Shown here: positions 24,626 through 33,917 of the stretch, one piece after another | How the letters are laid out: every line of letters begins with the position of its first letter | Position numbering within the stretch: position 1 is the first letter of the stretch | Origin: Candidatus Rifleibacterium amylolyticum | GTDB taxonomy: Bacteria > Muiribacteriota > Ozemobacteria > Ozemobacterales > Ozemobacteraceae | Direction of reading: 5' to 3' | Assembly (NCBI GenBank): GCA_009917695.1 | Contig: JAACJG010000007.1 | Location: 165,750 to 227,921, forward strand | Length of the DNA: 62,172 nucleotides | Notes under the pieces: generated by a model | What the model saw: the letters and a program-made list of their open reading frames with translations, nothing else | Told to the model about the DNA's origin: nothing | Database searches by the model: none | Translations under genes and position numbers: made by a program

Positions 24626-25911
24626 AGCATTATCATGCGTTATTGCTGACTTTCTGCCTGCTTCTGTCGGCTGCCGTGGCTTCGGCTGATGATTATTCAT
24701 TCGACGTCGGAGCTTTTGCGCCAAAACGGCTCGAAATCAATTACCGGCTCGATCTGCGCCCCGGCTTCAGCTATCTCGAAAAAGACAGCCGGCAGTATCG
24801 CCTGACTCTCGCCGATAAAGGCTGGCGCCGTCATCAGAATAACACAACGCTGATGGCCGCCACTTACGGCAGCTATAAAGCCGGCGACAACTCGACCCTG
24901 CTTTTTGACGGGTTGCTGACGGCCAGTCGTTTTCTCGACCAGACACGCGATACGCAGGTTTTAAACGAAGCCTGGCTGCGTTTCGACATCAACAACGACC
25001 TGCAGGCCGGAATCGGCAAAAAGACCTTCAAATGGGGCAAAGGCTACGCCTGGAACCCGGTCAATTTCGGCGGCCGCCAGAAAGATCTCAACGACATCGA
25101 TCTCGCGTTGGCCGGCTACAGCATGCTGTTCACCCAGTTTACCCGCAACCTGTCGGGTCATCTGTCGAACACAACGCTGACCATGGCTTTGTTGCCGGTT
25201 ACCAAAGGCCTCAACGATGATTTCAGCGAGAACGACAGCCTGAACTTTATTTCGCAGTATTACATGCTGCTCGGCGACACCGATGTCGATCTCTACCTGA
25301 TGGCCGGCACGGCAGGCAACCATAAGATCGGCGCCGATTTCAGCAAAAATCTGAGCAGCAACCATGAGATTCACGCCGAGCTCGCTTACGAACGCGAACA
25401 GCGTGGCTGGCAGATCAAACCGAACGGCAGCGCAATGGCCGACCAGCAGGCACAGACCAGCTTTCTCGCCGGCACCCGCTATCTCGACCACCGCGATATT
25501 ACCTACATTCTCGAATACCTGCACAATGGCGGCGGCCTGCACCAGTCAGAGATGGAAAACCACTACGCCGCCGCCGACCTCGCGCTGGCAACCGGCAACA
25601 AAGCGGCGATGCGCCAGGCCGCGCAGAATTACACGCAGTACATCAATCGCCAGTTCGCGATGCGCGATTATCTCTATTTCAAGGCGTCAAAACCTGAACT
25701 GTTCGGGCATCTGTACATGAACGGCGCCTTCTTTTCGGTTGTCAATCTAGCTGATAAAAGCCATTCAAATACGGTCGAAGTAAGCTACACCGGCCTGACC
25801 AACTACATCTTCACGCTGCGCCTGACCACTAACCTCGGCAACCATAACAGCGAATATGGCCAGAAATTGAGTTCCGACCGCATCGAAATGCGCTGCCAGT
25901 ATTACTTTTAA
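24622..25911 (+). CDS. Outer-membrane beta-barrel protein linked to the ABC/LolA-like system
   Basis: 429 residues starting with GTG (AGGAG six bases upstream). Signal peptide (1-23), then alternating amphipathic strands and a C-terminal Phe after MRCQYYF, the barrel-assembly signal. No plug domain, so it is not a TonB receptor. It resembles barrel proteins found beside MacB/LolA-like sorting genes. It is likely the outer-membrane end of the four-gene system starting at 21783. Confidence 0.78.
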   Translation: MKHYHALLLTFCLLLSAAVASADDYSFDVGAFAPKRLEINYRLDLRPGFSYLEKDSRQYRLTLADKGWRRHQNNTTLMAATYGSYKAGDNSTLLFDGLLTASRFLDQTRDTQVLNEAWLRFDINNDLQAGIGKKTFKWGKGYAWNPVNFGGRQKDLNDIDLALAGYSMLFTQFTRNLSGHLSNTTLTMALLPVTKGLNDDFSENDSLNFISQYYMLLGDTDVDLYLMAGTAGNHKIGADFSKNLSSNHEIHAELAYEREQRGWQIKPNGSAMADQQAQTSFLAGTRYLDHRDITYILEYLHNGGGLHQSEMENHYAAADLALATGNKAAMRQAAQNYTQYINRQFAMRDYLYFKASKPELFGHLYMNGAFFSVVNLADKSHSNTVEVSYTGLTNYIFTLRLTTNLGNHNSEYGQKLSSDRIEMRCQYYF

Positions 25912-26259
25912 CCAGATTATGAGCAGCAGGCTAAGTCAGTGGAGTTTTAGCCGGGCACGTGTTATATTTTCGATCGGACGGGAAGCCGCCTGTAATCGAT
26001 CTACATCAACAGTCTTAATTGCCGAAAGCAACAACTTCTGTTGCGGCAAAGTGCTCTGACATTGCACATATTAATCACCAGACATGGCTATCCTCAAATC
26101 AGGCAGGGTATTTTGCCATAGCATAACGGAACAGCATGTGCGCAAAAAAGACTGAAAGAGATTCCTGGATAAGAAACCAGCATCGAATTATTTGTTACCG
26201 ATACCAGGTCTGATACGTATGAATGTTTCAATAACCTTGGACAACAGGTAGCAATATCG
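25912..26259. other. 348-bp intergenic region
   Basis: No gene recognised. One hairpin is clear at 26019-26049: TTGCCG...CGGCAA outside and CAACA/TGTTG inside, without a T run. No good promoter for the downstream phosphatase gene is evident. Confidence 0.4.
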
Positions 26260-29163
26260 ATGTTGAAAGTGCTTCTCAGGAATCAAAAGGGCCAGCAGCT
26301 CAAAATTCTGAATCTGCTGCTTGGTTTTATATGCTTTTTTGTCCTGCCAGGTCTCATCATTTTTCGTGGAATTGATGGGATTATCGATATTGAGGCATCT
26401 GCAAGAAAGCAGCAGGCGGAACAAAAAAAGCAGGAATTGCTCGATCAACTCGAATTCTTTTCTGAAAATGACAGATTCGCACACTTCATTCTTCGTTCTC
26501 TTTGCTCTGAACTCGACAATGCCACCGATCCTCAAAACAAGCTCAAATCTGAAATTCGCAAACTTAAAAACAGCTTTCCCGGGGCTTTTACCTTCATAGT
26601 TGCCGACAAAGCCGGCAATCTACTGCCGACAATCTCTGACGAAACAAGCTATTCATATATGTATCGCCAGGCGATCGAGCTGCTTTCCAACGTCAGTGAC
26701 GCTTTCAAGCGCAATAAAGAATATGCGGCGATACCAGACTTCTCAACCCGTTTCAACAGGCTCAAACCGCTTCTCGGAGATCTTATCAAGCCAGACCATT
26801 TGACCATGCCATTGCACAAAAACAGATATGGACGATCGCTTCTGGCTTCTGGCAACAAGAACCGGTTTCATCTTTGGCATGGTCACGGCGGCAACCTGAA
26901 ACTGCTGGTCTATATAAGCCGTGATTTCATCAGAGGCGACACAGGTCTGCGCTGGATAACCAGCAGGCTTAACCGTAGCAATTCTGAAACTATCGCCGGC
27001 TTTTCCAGTTATCCTCCTGACCAGAACAGCTTCATACCTGTGCTGGCAAAAGAACTTGCAGCAAAAGTCACCATGGCCCTGGCCAGTCATGAAGAAATGA
27101 ACATTGCTCCTGAAGAATCCGACAATGCCTGGCAAGCGATTTCGTGTCGTTTCTTAAACCAGTATTGGCGTGGATTCGCTCTGTTCCGACACAATACGCA
27201 GACCGACCCGGCAGTTATCAAAGCGGCATTTACCGCTACTGTCGTCAAATACCTTTTTGTTTTGTGCTTTGTGCTTTTTGTCTACCAGCTTAAGCACCCT
27301 TTTTCAATGACAGTAAAGCTCAAAATATCGGCGTTCTTCGCATTTGCAGTCATTCTTCCCATTCTGGTCATTTTTACCCAGACCATGGAATACGTTCGTC
27401 AGACCGAGACAGAAATGATGAACGATCTTAAAAATGAAGCCTGTCATGCAATCGAAAAGCTTGATGGTAATTATGAATGGTTTCTCAAAAAGCGCGCAAA
27501 CGCTTTAACCAGCTATCTTATCGCCAATATTGAGCATCACCCGGAAACACTTCAACAAAAAGAGTCGTTGCGAAGATTTTTCGATAATCTCATACCTGTC
27601 GCGAACCCTGGCGAAGTGATGATTACAGACAAACACGGCACAGATTACCTGCTGGGAATTTCCAGAAGAATTACCCGTGACAGAGCACCAATGTGTTCAG
27701 CGGCCAGCAATGCCCTCAAAACCCTGATTTCAGGATATATCGCAGACAAAGGCCCCACGACCAGCATTTTCGACATGCTGTTTTACACCGGAATTTACGA
27801 ACATCAGAATGACATCTCCTATTTCGGTATCGGCGACTTCGAAATGGGCAACTATTACCGACTTTTGCAGCCAAAGGGGAAGTGCAGAGACGCTATGCTG
27901 CTGTCAGTCGTTTCCTGGCGCCTGCATGAATTGCAGCGCGATCATATAGAAAATTACTGCCTGCATGATTTGGCAGAAAACGGCGACCTGCAGATAGCCG
28001 CCTATTGTAGAACTGGAGAAGATCTTTTCCTGGCACCGAATACCAGCCAGCCGCGTTTAATAAACCTTCTGAAAATGTCGGTTAACCGTAAGATAACTCA
28101 AGTAGATCGGCTTAGTCTCAATGGAAAAGAACACATTGCTGTAGCAATGCCCGGAAGACAGCTGAACCGCATGATACTGGCGGCCTTTCTACCCTTGGAG
28201 AAGGTAAAAAAACAGCGAGAAATTATCATCAACCGGGCCAAGGCTCTGGTATTGTCTCTATGCCTGCTTGCCATGGCAACGCTTTACCTTCTCAGAAAAT
28301 GGCTGTTCAGACCGTTACACGAGCTCAAAACCGGGATCGATGCTATCGCGAAAAGAGATTTTCACAAGCGCCTTGAAATTGTCTGCCACAATGAATTTGG
28401 CGAACTCATGACAGCTTTCAATCATTCACTCGAAACTCTTCAGGAACTCGAAGTAGCTAGAATAGTCCAGGAAAGCCTGCTCCCCGAAAACGCCCTTACC
28501 AGCAATCGCTGCCAGATCGTTGCAAAAACCAGAATTATGACAAATCTCGGCGGCGATTATTACGACATGATTCCTCTCGGCAGCAGCAAAGTTCTGCTGT
28601 TCATTGGAGATGCAACCGGGCATGGGATTCCGGCTGCCTTGAGTATGGCCATGGCCAAGTCGATTTTGATTCATGAAAACCATCTTGGCCTGACTGCCGA
28701 GAAACTCATGCAGCAGGTAAATCAGGTTTTTGGAAACCTCCGCCGGCATGGCAGCAAAGATTACATGACTGCACTCTGCATAGAGCTTGATAGCACAAGC
28801 GGTAGCGGTCGTGCCATAAATGCCGGGCATTGCTATCCGATTATCTTCAGGCAAAATACTGGCGAAACCAGAATTCTTTCAGAGATAAATGCTTTGCCAC
28901 CCGGATTCGACGCAAAAATTCACTATCAGGCGTCGGAATTTATGTTGCAACCAGGCGACAGGCTGTTTCTGTTTACCGATGGATTTGTCGAGTGTCAGGA
29001 CAAAAGCGGCCAACAGATCGGCTTTGACGGCCTTGCAAAAATAATCTCAGCGACAGCCGGACAGACCTCAGATAGCCATATTGCCAACATTTTCCAGAGA
29101 CTTGAAAGTCTGTCAGCACAACTTCAGGATGACTGCACCATGATTGTGTTGAGTTTTCAATGA
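26260..29163 (+). CDS. Membrane sensor with HAMP and SpoIIE-type (PP2C) phosphatase, first of tandem pair
   Basis: 967 residues. N-terminal membrane helix (about 18-38) and extracytoplasmic segment, a central pair of helices (about 325-375) flanking a second sensing region, a last helix (about 665-685), HAMP, then the phosphatase. The PP2C metal ligands are complete: GGDYYD near 764, GDATGHG, TDGFVE and DDCTMIV. Such enzymes dephosphorylate STAS anti-anti-sigma factors. The double sensor region before one phosphatase is unusual. It overlaps the next gene by ATGA. Confidence 0.85.
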   Translation: MLKVLLRNQKGQQLKILNLLLGFICFFVLPGLIIFRGIDGIIDIEASARKQQAEQKKQELLDQLEFFSENDRFAHFILRSLCSELDNATDPQNKLKSEIRKLKNSFPGAFTFIVADKAGNLLPTISDETSYSYMYRQAIELLSNVSDAFKRNKEYAAIPDFSTRFNRLKPLLGDLIKPDHLTMPLHKNRYGRSLLASGNKNRFHLWHGHGGNLKLLVYISRDFIRGDTGLRWITSRLNRSNSETIAGFSSYPPDQNSFIPVLAKELAAKVTMALASHEEMNIAPEESDNAWQAISCRFLNQYWRGFALFRHNTQTDPAVIKAAFTATVVKYLFVLCFVLFVYQLKHPFSMTVKLKISAFFAFAVILPILVIFTQTMEYVRQTETEMMNDLKNEACHAIEKLDGNYEWFLKKRANALTSYLIANIEHHPETLQQKESLRRFFDNLIPVANPGEVMITDKHGTDYLLGISRRITRDRAPMCSAASNALKTLISGYIADKGPTTSIFDMLFYTGIYEHQNDISYFGIGDFEMGNYYRLLQPKGKCRDAMLLSVVSWRLHELQRDHIENYCLHDLAENGDLQIAAYCRTGEDLFLAPNTSQPRLINLLKMSVNRKITQVDRLSLNGKEHIAVAMPGRQLNRMILAAFLPLEKVKKQREIIINRAKALVLSLCLLAMATLYLLRKWLFRPLHELKTGIDAIAKRDFHKRLEIVCHNEFGELMTAFNHSLETLQELEVARIVQESLLPENALTSNRCQIVAKTRIMTNLGGDYYDMIPLGSSKVLLFIGDATGHGIPAALSMAMAKSILIHENHLGLTAEKLMQQVNQVFGNLRRHGSKDYMTALCIELDSTSGSGRAINAGHCYPIIFRQNTGETRILSEINALPPGFDAKIHYQASEFMLQPGDRLFLFTDGFVECQDKSGQQIGFDGLAKIISATAGQTSDSHIANIFQRLESLSAQLQDDCTMIVLSFQ

Positions 29164-32009
29164 AACAGAAAAGCATTTTTGTACAGTTTTATCTTATACT
29201 GACGCTTCTTTTGATTCCTGCAGCAGGGATCAACGAAGGCTTGAAGTACTTTGCCGAAAATCGCAAAAAAATAGAAATCAGCAGTGCAGCTCGAGAACTG
29301 ACCGGAATCAGAAACGATCTTCAGCTGCACGCCGACCAGCAGAAGTTCTGGGTCAACCAGCTGAAGACCTGGTTCTCCGAGGCTGAATCACCTCTGCAAT
29401 TCGCAGACCGACTGAAGGAATTTCTCAGCCGTTATCAGTCAGAAGTAGTATTTGCCGTATACGACAAGCATTCTCGACTGGTCAGCGATAATTTTATCCT
29501 AGACCCGGCAGAACGCACAAAATGGGATGAAGCTGGCATATCGCTGCAGACTGCCATGACAACTGCTGTTTCGCCAAAATACTATGAAGCTGTCGATAGA
29601 TTACGACCTGTCATGGGGCGCAATCTCTTCGTTCCAACCACAGATAACCCAGAATTTAATTCCTGTAACATTCTTTATCAAAACGATTTTGAGAAAGACC
29701 TCTATCGCTGCTGGCTGGCGAAAAACAGCCTGCTGATGGCTGTAGTGAGAATTTCCACAAAGGAACTACAAAAGAAGACCGGTCTGAAAGCCTTTATAAG
29801 CACACTCGATCCTGAAAAAACGCAATTTGAAAGCTTTTCTGAAAGCGAACAGGACTTCGACCGGCACTCTGCAACGTCACGTATTGCTTATCAAAAACTG
29901 TTGCAACAGCCGGCGCATGAATTCATCGAATATGAAAACAAACTCTTCAGTAGAGCGCAAACTGGTATAAACTCATGGGTTCTCATCACTTACCAACTTT
30001 CAGACAAACAGATGCGCCCGGGTAGAATTGTCGTCGCTGGGCTGCTGCTGCTGATCTTTTTCATATTATTTTTGCAGCGAAACGGCTGGTTTCCGGCCAG
30101 AATAGAAAATCTGCCTTTACTCGTGCAGACAGGAATACTGATGGCTGTCGCGGCGGGTATTCCCCTCACCATTCTTGGCTCGGTTGCCATAAACTATTTT
30201 GCCAACAAGAAAACGGCTCTGATTCGCGAAGTAAATCAGCAGATGGCGCAGTTTGCACTGAATATCGACCGCAACCTCGAGCTCGAACACTCCAGATATG
30301 CCAGAATGATGCGCCAGAGCATGCACAGAGTCCCCGATATGCTGAGCGACAAGACTTCCAGTAATGACATTCGGCTGCTTTTCAGAGAACGGCTTGATAA
30401 AGCCTATTCCAGCATGCTCATCCTTGCGGGCAGGGTGCTCAGAGATTCAAGCGAAGCAAAGGCTGAATACAGCCTGATAACACACGATATGCATCCTAGC
30501 GACAAAGATATTATCAGTCATCTCGGCAAACGTCATCTTGCCACACTCAATTCGACAGCGCATGAAGACATTCCGCCCGAAATCGCCTATTTACTCGAAA
30601 CCGTGTTTCAAAAACCTTTTGAACAAATTGTACACGACCTCTTATCAGAGGAAGGAAAACTGGTAAATGCCGGCTGGGGCAGTCGTAAATTGACTCTGTT
30701 CGTTGAGTCCTTCCAACTGCTGACCAGCGCATATTTCGACCATTTTCTGTTCATGTCGATACATTCTGATCTGCTTCAGGAAAGCTACATTGCCAGGCAT
30801 CTGCATGGCGCAATCAGAAACCCATGGGGCTTTATTTTTTATGTGGCGTATGGACAGACACTGCTGAACGAACAAAAACCTCTGGAACAATACCCTGATG
30901 TTAACCGGCTTTTCACAAAAACCGCCGACTTTCCTTTACCAGAACCTGAAATCGTCGAATTCAACAACAGCAGCCATCTGTTTGTCGGTCTGAAGGGAAG
31001 CACCACCAACAGTATCAGATTCTGTGTCCTTTATCCGGTCGAACGTATCGATGCCAAGATAAGCGGTGAGGCTAAGGAGCTTATATACCCAACGGTTCTG
31101 GGCATATCGCTGGTGTTTTTTATGATAGTCATTCTGCATCTCAATCTTCTGATGCCGGTTAAGCGTTTACACCAGGCCGCTCGCGCTCTGGAAAATCGCG
31201 ATTCAACCTTCCGCCTGCCGGACAGTGAAGGTGATGAATTCTCAGAAATGGCAAAGATTTTCAATAACAGTATCGGGGAGTTTGACGAGCTTAAAATCGC
31301 CAGTATCGTTCAAGCCAGGCTTCTGCCAAACCAGCCCTTCAATGTTGAAGGTTTCAGCATATTCGGGAAAAGTCTGCCAATGATCGAGCTTGGCGGCGAT
31401 TATTTCGACTATTTTCCGATTGATGAAATGAACTTCGCGCTTCTACTGGGCGACGTGGCCGGGCATGGGGTTGGTGCCTCGCTGATCATGGCGATGGCGA
31501 AAGCTGGAGTGATCTGTAGCAACGACATTGCCAGAGATCCGGCCTCAGTGCTTGGACGCCTGCATCAAATCGTCTTTTCGATCAAAAACCGGGTTCAACG
31601 CAAGGTCATGACTTTTCAATATCTTCTGGTAAACAAAATAGATCGCAGCCTCGTCTACAGTAATGCCGGTGGCTGCTCTCCTGCCCTGATCGACCCGACC
31701 ACAAAAACCGTCAACGAAATTAAGCATGCCGGTGCGGTTCTTGGTGGCTTCAAAAAGAGCGTTTACAGCAATCTCAACCTGACAATCAACCCGGGCCAGG
31801 CCATAATTTTATATACGGATGGCATGGTTGAATCCCGCAATGAAATCGGCACAGAGCTTGGTTATCAGGGACTGTTCGATCTGTTTCTCGCCTGTTACGA
31901 CAAAAATGCGACCATTTATTACCACAACGTTATGACAAGTTACCAGAAGTGGCTTGGGCAAGCCGTTGCCGGCGACGACGTAACCCTCATCGTCATGGTG
32001 TGTACATAA
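29160..32009 (+). CDS. Membrane sensor with HAMP and SpoIIE-type (PP2C) phosphatase, second of tandem pair
   Basis: 949 residues with the same layout as its neighbour: N-terminal helix, helices near 290-345, last helix near 645-665, HAMP (LMPVKRLHQAARAL), phosphatase with GGDYFD near 745, GDVAGHG, TDGMVES and DDVTLIV. Sensor parts are strongly diverged while the catalytic half is conserved, as expected after an old tandem duplication with new input specificity. No kinase or STAS gene is adjacent; the STAS gene at 1252 is a remote candidate target. Confidence 0.85.
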   Translation: MKQKSIFVQFYLILTLLLIPAAGINEGLKYFAENRKKIEISSAARELTGIRNDLQLHADQQKFWVNQLKTWFSEAESPLQFADRLKEFLSRYQSEVVFAVYDKHSRLVSDNFILDPAERTKWDEAGISLQTAMTTAVSPKYYEAVDRLRPVMGRNLFVPTTDNPEFNSCNILYQNDFEKDLYRCWLAKNSLLMAVVRISTKELQKKTGLKAFISTLDPEKTQFESFSESEQDFDRHSATSRIAYQKLLQQPAHEFIEYENKLFSRAQTGINSWVLITYQLSDKQMRPGRIVVAGLLLLIFFILFLQRNGWFPARIENLPLLVQTGILMAVAAGIPLTILGSVAINYFANKKTALIREVNQQMAQFALNIDRNLELEHSRYARMMRQSMHRVPDMLSDKTSSNDIRLLFRERLDKAYSSMLILAGRVLRDSSEAKAEYSLITHDMHPSDKDIISHLGKRHLATLNSTAHEDIPPEIAYLLETVFQKPFEQIVHDLLSEEGKLVNAGWGSRKLTLFVESFQLLTSAYFDHFLFMSIHSDLLQESYIARHLHGAIRNPWGFIFYVAYGQTLLNEQKPLEQYPDVNRLFTKTADFPLPEPEIVEFNNSSHLFVGLKGSTTNSIRFCVLYPVERIDAKISGEAKELIYPTVLGISLVFFMIVILHLNLLMPVKRLHQAARALENRDSTFRLPDSEGDEFSEMAKIFNNSIGEFDELKIASIVQARLLPNQPFNVEGFSIFGKSLPMIELGGDYFDYFPIDEMNFALLLGDVAGHGVGASLIMAMAKAGVICSNDIARDPASVLGRLHQIVFSIKNRVQRKVMTFQYLLVNKIDRSLVYSNAGGCSPALIDPTTKTVNEIKHAGAVLGGFKKSVYSNLNLTINPGQAIILYTDGMVESRNEIGTELGYQGLFDLFLACYDKNATIYYHNVMTSYQKWLGQAVAGDDVTLIVMVCT

Positions 32010-32037
32010 CCATGGCGAGCATTCTGGCCTTTTGTTG

Positions 32038-32730
32038 TCAGGAAATACGAAAGGATGGCTGGGTAGTCATCTGCCAGCCATCTTTGCTGATTTTGAGACT
32101 GCTGTTATATTGATATCTGCCCGAAAACAAGTGGGCGAACTCGCTCACGGCCGCTTGCGGATCGACTGCATAACGCTGCTGGAATTTTGCCGACTCTTTA
32201 CCTATGGCAACAAGGTTTTTGGCACTGACTACCCCGACATAAAGGTTACGAATCTCAGAATTCTGGTTGATAAAATTTTCGATTTTTTCGCGATCGGGGT
32301 GATCATCTCTCAGAACAACTTTTCCGTCATAACCCACATCCAGCTCGATAGCAGGGTCGGTTTGGATATCTTCAGACAGCATGAATCGCTGAAGATGCTT
32401 TTGAAATATGACAAGAGCTTTGTCGGCATTTTCTTCGATAGTTCCAGAATTGGTAGTTCCAGCGCCCCATAACAACGAACTGGCCTGTAGATGATCCTGC
32501 AAGCTATCGCCAGGCTGCCAGGGCTTAATGCCGAATTCGTTTTCAAGATCTTTTTGGACTGCCCTGTCTACTGAGGTCAACTGCCTCACACCCGTTGAGA
32601 TTGAGGGTTCCTGTTTGATCTGTTCTGGATTCTCGCCTGACACGACTGAGAAATCAGCTTCCGGCGCTTTATTGGTGCGCTGATACCCGTAGAAAGAAGC
32701 ACGATCAGAAACATTGCCTATGGCGTACAT
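32038..32730 (-). CDS. Protein of unknown function
   Basis: 230 residues from the ATG at 32730, with AGGAAAAA upstream. No signal peptide, no membrane segment and a single domain of no family I recognise. The composition is ordinary, hydrophilic and Gln/Asp-rich, and the frame has normal codon usage, so it is probably real. It is convergent with the phosphatase gene and divergent from the Tad genes. Confidence 0.6.
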   Translation of the reverse strand: MYAIGNVSDRASFYGYQRTNKAPEADFSVVSGENPEQIKQEPSISTGVRQLTSVDRAVQKDLENEFGIKPWQPGDSLQDHLQASSLLWGAGTTNSGTIEENADKALVIFQKHLQRFMLSEDIQTDPAIELDVGYDGKVVLRDDHPDREKIENFINQNSEIRNLYVGVVSAKNLVAIGKESAKFQQRYAVDPQAAVSEFAHLFSGRYQYNSSLKISKDGWQMTTQPSFRIS

Positions 32731-32975
32731 AAGGTTTTTTCCTGATGTCATCCATGACCGGATTTTGACAATTATCCCTATCTACTTTAAATATCGGCAT
32801 TTTTTCGAAAAACCTGAGATTCGACGCATTTTGGGAAACAAACAGCGGCATTTATGCCACACAATTCCCCGAGGCTAAATTACCCCAAACATATATATTA
32901 TCTGATAAATAGCGGGGTATAATATGGAACAATTTTTGCTTGTACATACAGTAGAGAACATACAGGAGATGACAT
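32731..32975. other. Divergent intergenic region before the Tad-type genes
   Basis: A perfect TATAAT at 32918-32923 could be the -10 of the Tad operon, but no clear -35 lies 17 bp before it. GGCATTTATGCC at 32847-32858 is palindromic yet two bases longer than the GGCAT motif found elsewhere. AT-rich overall. Confidence 0.35.
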
Positions 32976-33401
32976 ATGCGCAGAAAAAAAGGTCAGGCCA
33001 TTGTTGAAATGGCATTGGTTTTCCCGTTTTTTCTTCTTATAATCGTCGGCGGCATTATTGATTTTGGTTTTGCCATGTACAATGCCCTTACCCTGCAGCA
33101 GATCGCGAATGACTCTGCTCAGTGGGCTGCAGACAAGCAGATAACTGAAACTACCGCTATCACAAATTACATTACGGGCAAAAAGCCGGGGTGGTGGCAG
33201 GGCAAGTTTGCCGATCCCAACATTGAGCTGGTAGCATTGGAAAGCGGCGGAACAGTTATACGCATAGGTCTCGGCTATGAATCGCCCACCTATACTCCTT
33301 TTTATCAGGCAATGTTGTCCGGTGTCAAAGGATCTCCTTCGATAAATCTGTCTGCGCTCGCTTCTTACAAAATTCCTCAGCATATCTACAGCAAAATGTA
33401 A
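32976..33401 (+). CDS. TadE-like pseudopilin
   Basis: 141 residues. The start RRKKGQAIVEMALVFPFFLLIIVGGIIDFG is the TadE signature: basic tip, G-Q-A-I-V-E-x-A-L motif with Glu just inside a hydrophobic helix. TadE proteins are minor pseudopilins of tight-adherence pili. It is followed by a second TadE and a TadG. No TadA ATPase, TadBC platform or prepilin peptidase gene is in the window. Confidence 0.85.
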   Translation: MRRKKGQAIVEMALVFPFFLLIIVGGIIDFGFAMYNALTLQQIANDSAQWAADKQITETTAITNYITGKKPGWWQGKFADPNIELVALESGGTVIRIGLGYESPTYTPFYQAMLSGVKGSPSINLSALASYKIPQHIYSKM

Positions 33402-33412
33402 ATTGAGTAAAT

Positions 33413-33874
33413 ATGAAAACACATGCAAAATCACGCGGTCAGGCCGTAGTCGAGATGGCTCTGGTATTGCCGATCTTCATATTCGTGATTGTCGGCATTT
33501 TTGACTTTGGCCGGGCTCTGCACAGCTGGTCGACGCTGAATTTTCAGTGCACCAAGGCGGCAAGACTCGCTGCAAAAAGGCTCAGCCCGCTCATCGCCAG
33601 AAACCTGTATACTCCTGAAACTCACACGCCACTTGGTCAGCAGGACGACGTCTATGGGGTTCATGACGAATTCTGGAAATACCGATCTCCAACAATGGCA
33701 GAAGCCGATTATGACGTTACCTTCGAAGGCGTCGGAACGGGCACCCAGAATGTAACAATCTCGGCCACCTACAATCTCAAACTGATTACGCCATTCATGG
33801 GATCAATATTAGGTGGTTCTAACGGCGATGGAACTATAGTTATCTCGTCCTCGGTAACCGAAGAAAAAGAGTAG
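33413..33874 (+). CDS. TadE-like pseudopilin, second copy
   Basis: 153 residues beginning KSRGQAVVEMALVLPIFIFVIVG, the same TadE hallmark as the preceding gene. The soluble part has diverged. Spacing of 11 bp makes an operon. Two TadE and one TadG is a common minor-pilin set. Confidence 0.85.
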   Translation: MKTHAKSRGQAVVEMALVLPIFIFVIVGIFDFGRALHSWSTLNFQCTKAARLAAKRLSPLIARNLYTPETHTPLGQQDDVYGVHDEFWKYRSPTMAEADYDVTFEGVGTGTQNVTISATYNLKLITPFMGSILGGSNGDGTIVISSSVTEEKE

Positions 33875-33917
33875 CTTTTGGCTTAAATAGCAAAAAATAG
33901 CTGGTAGGGAGCCTGAC

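Noticed and set aside
32847-32858. GGCATTTATGCC as another member of the GGCAT operator set
   Set aside because: The half-sites are two bases further apart than in the other sites and the outer TTT/AAA are missing.
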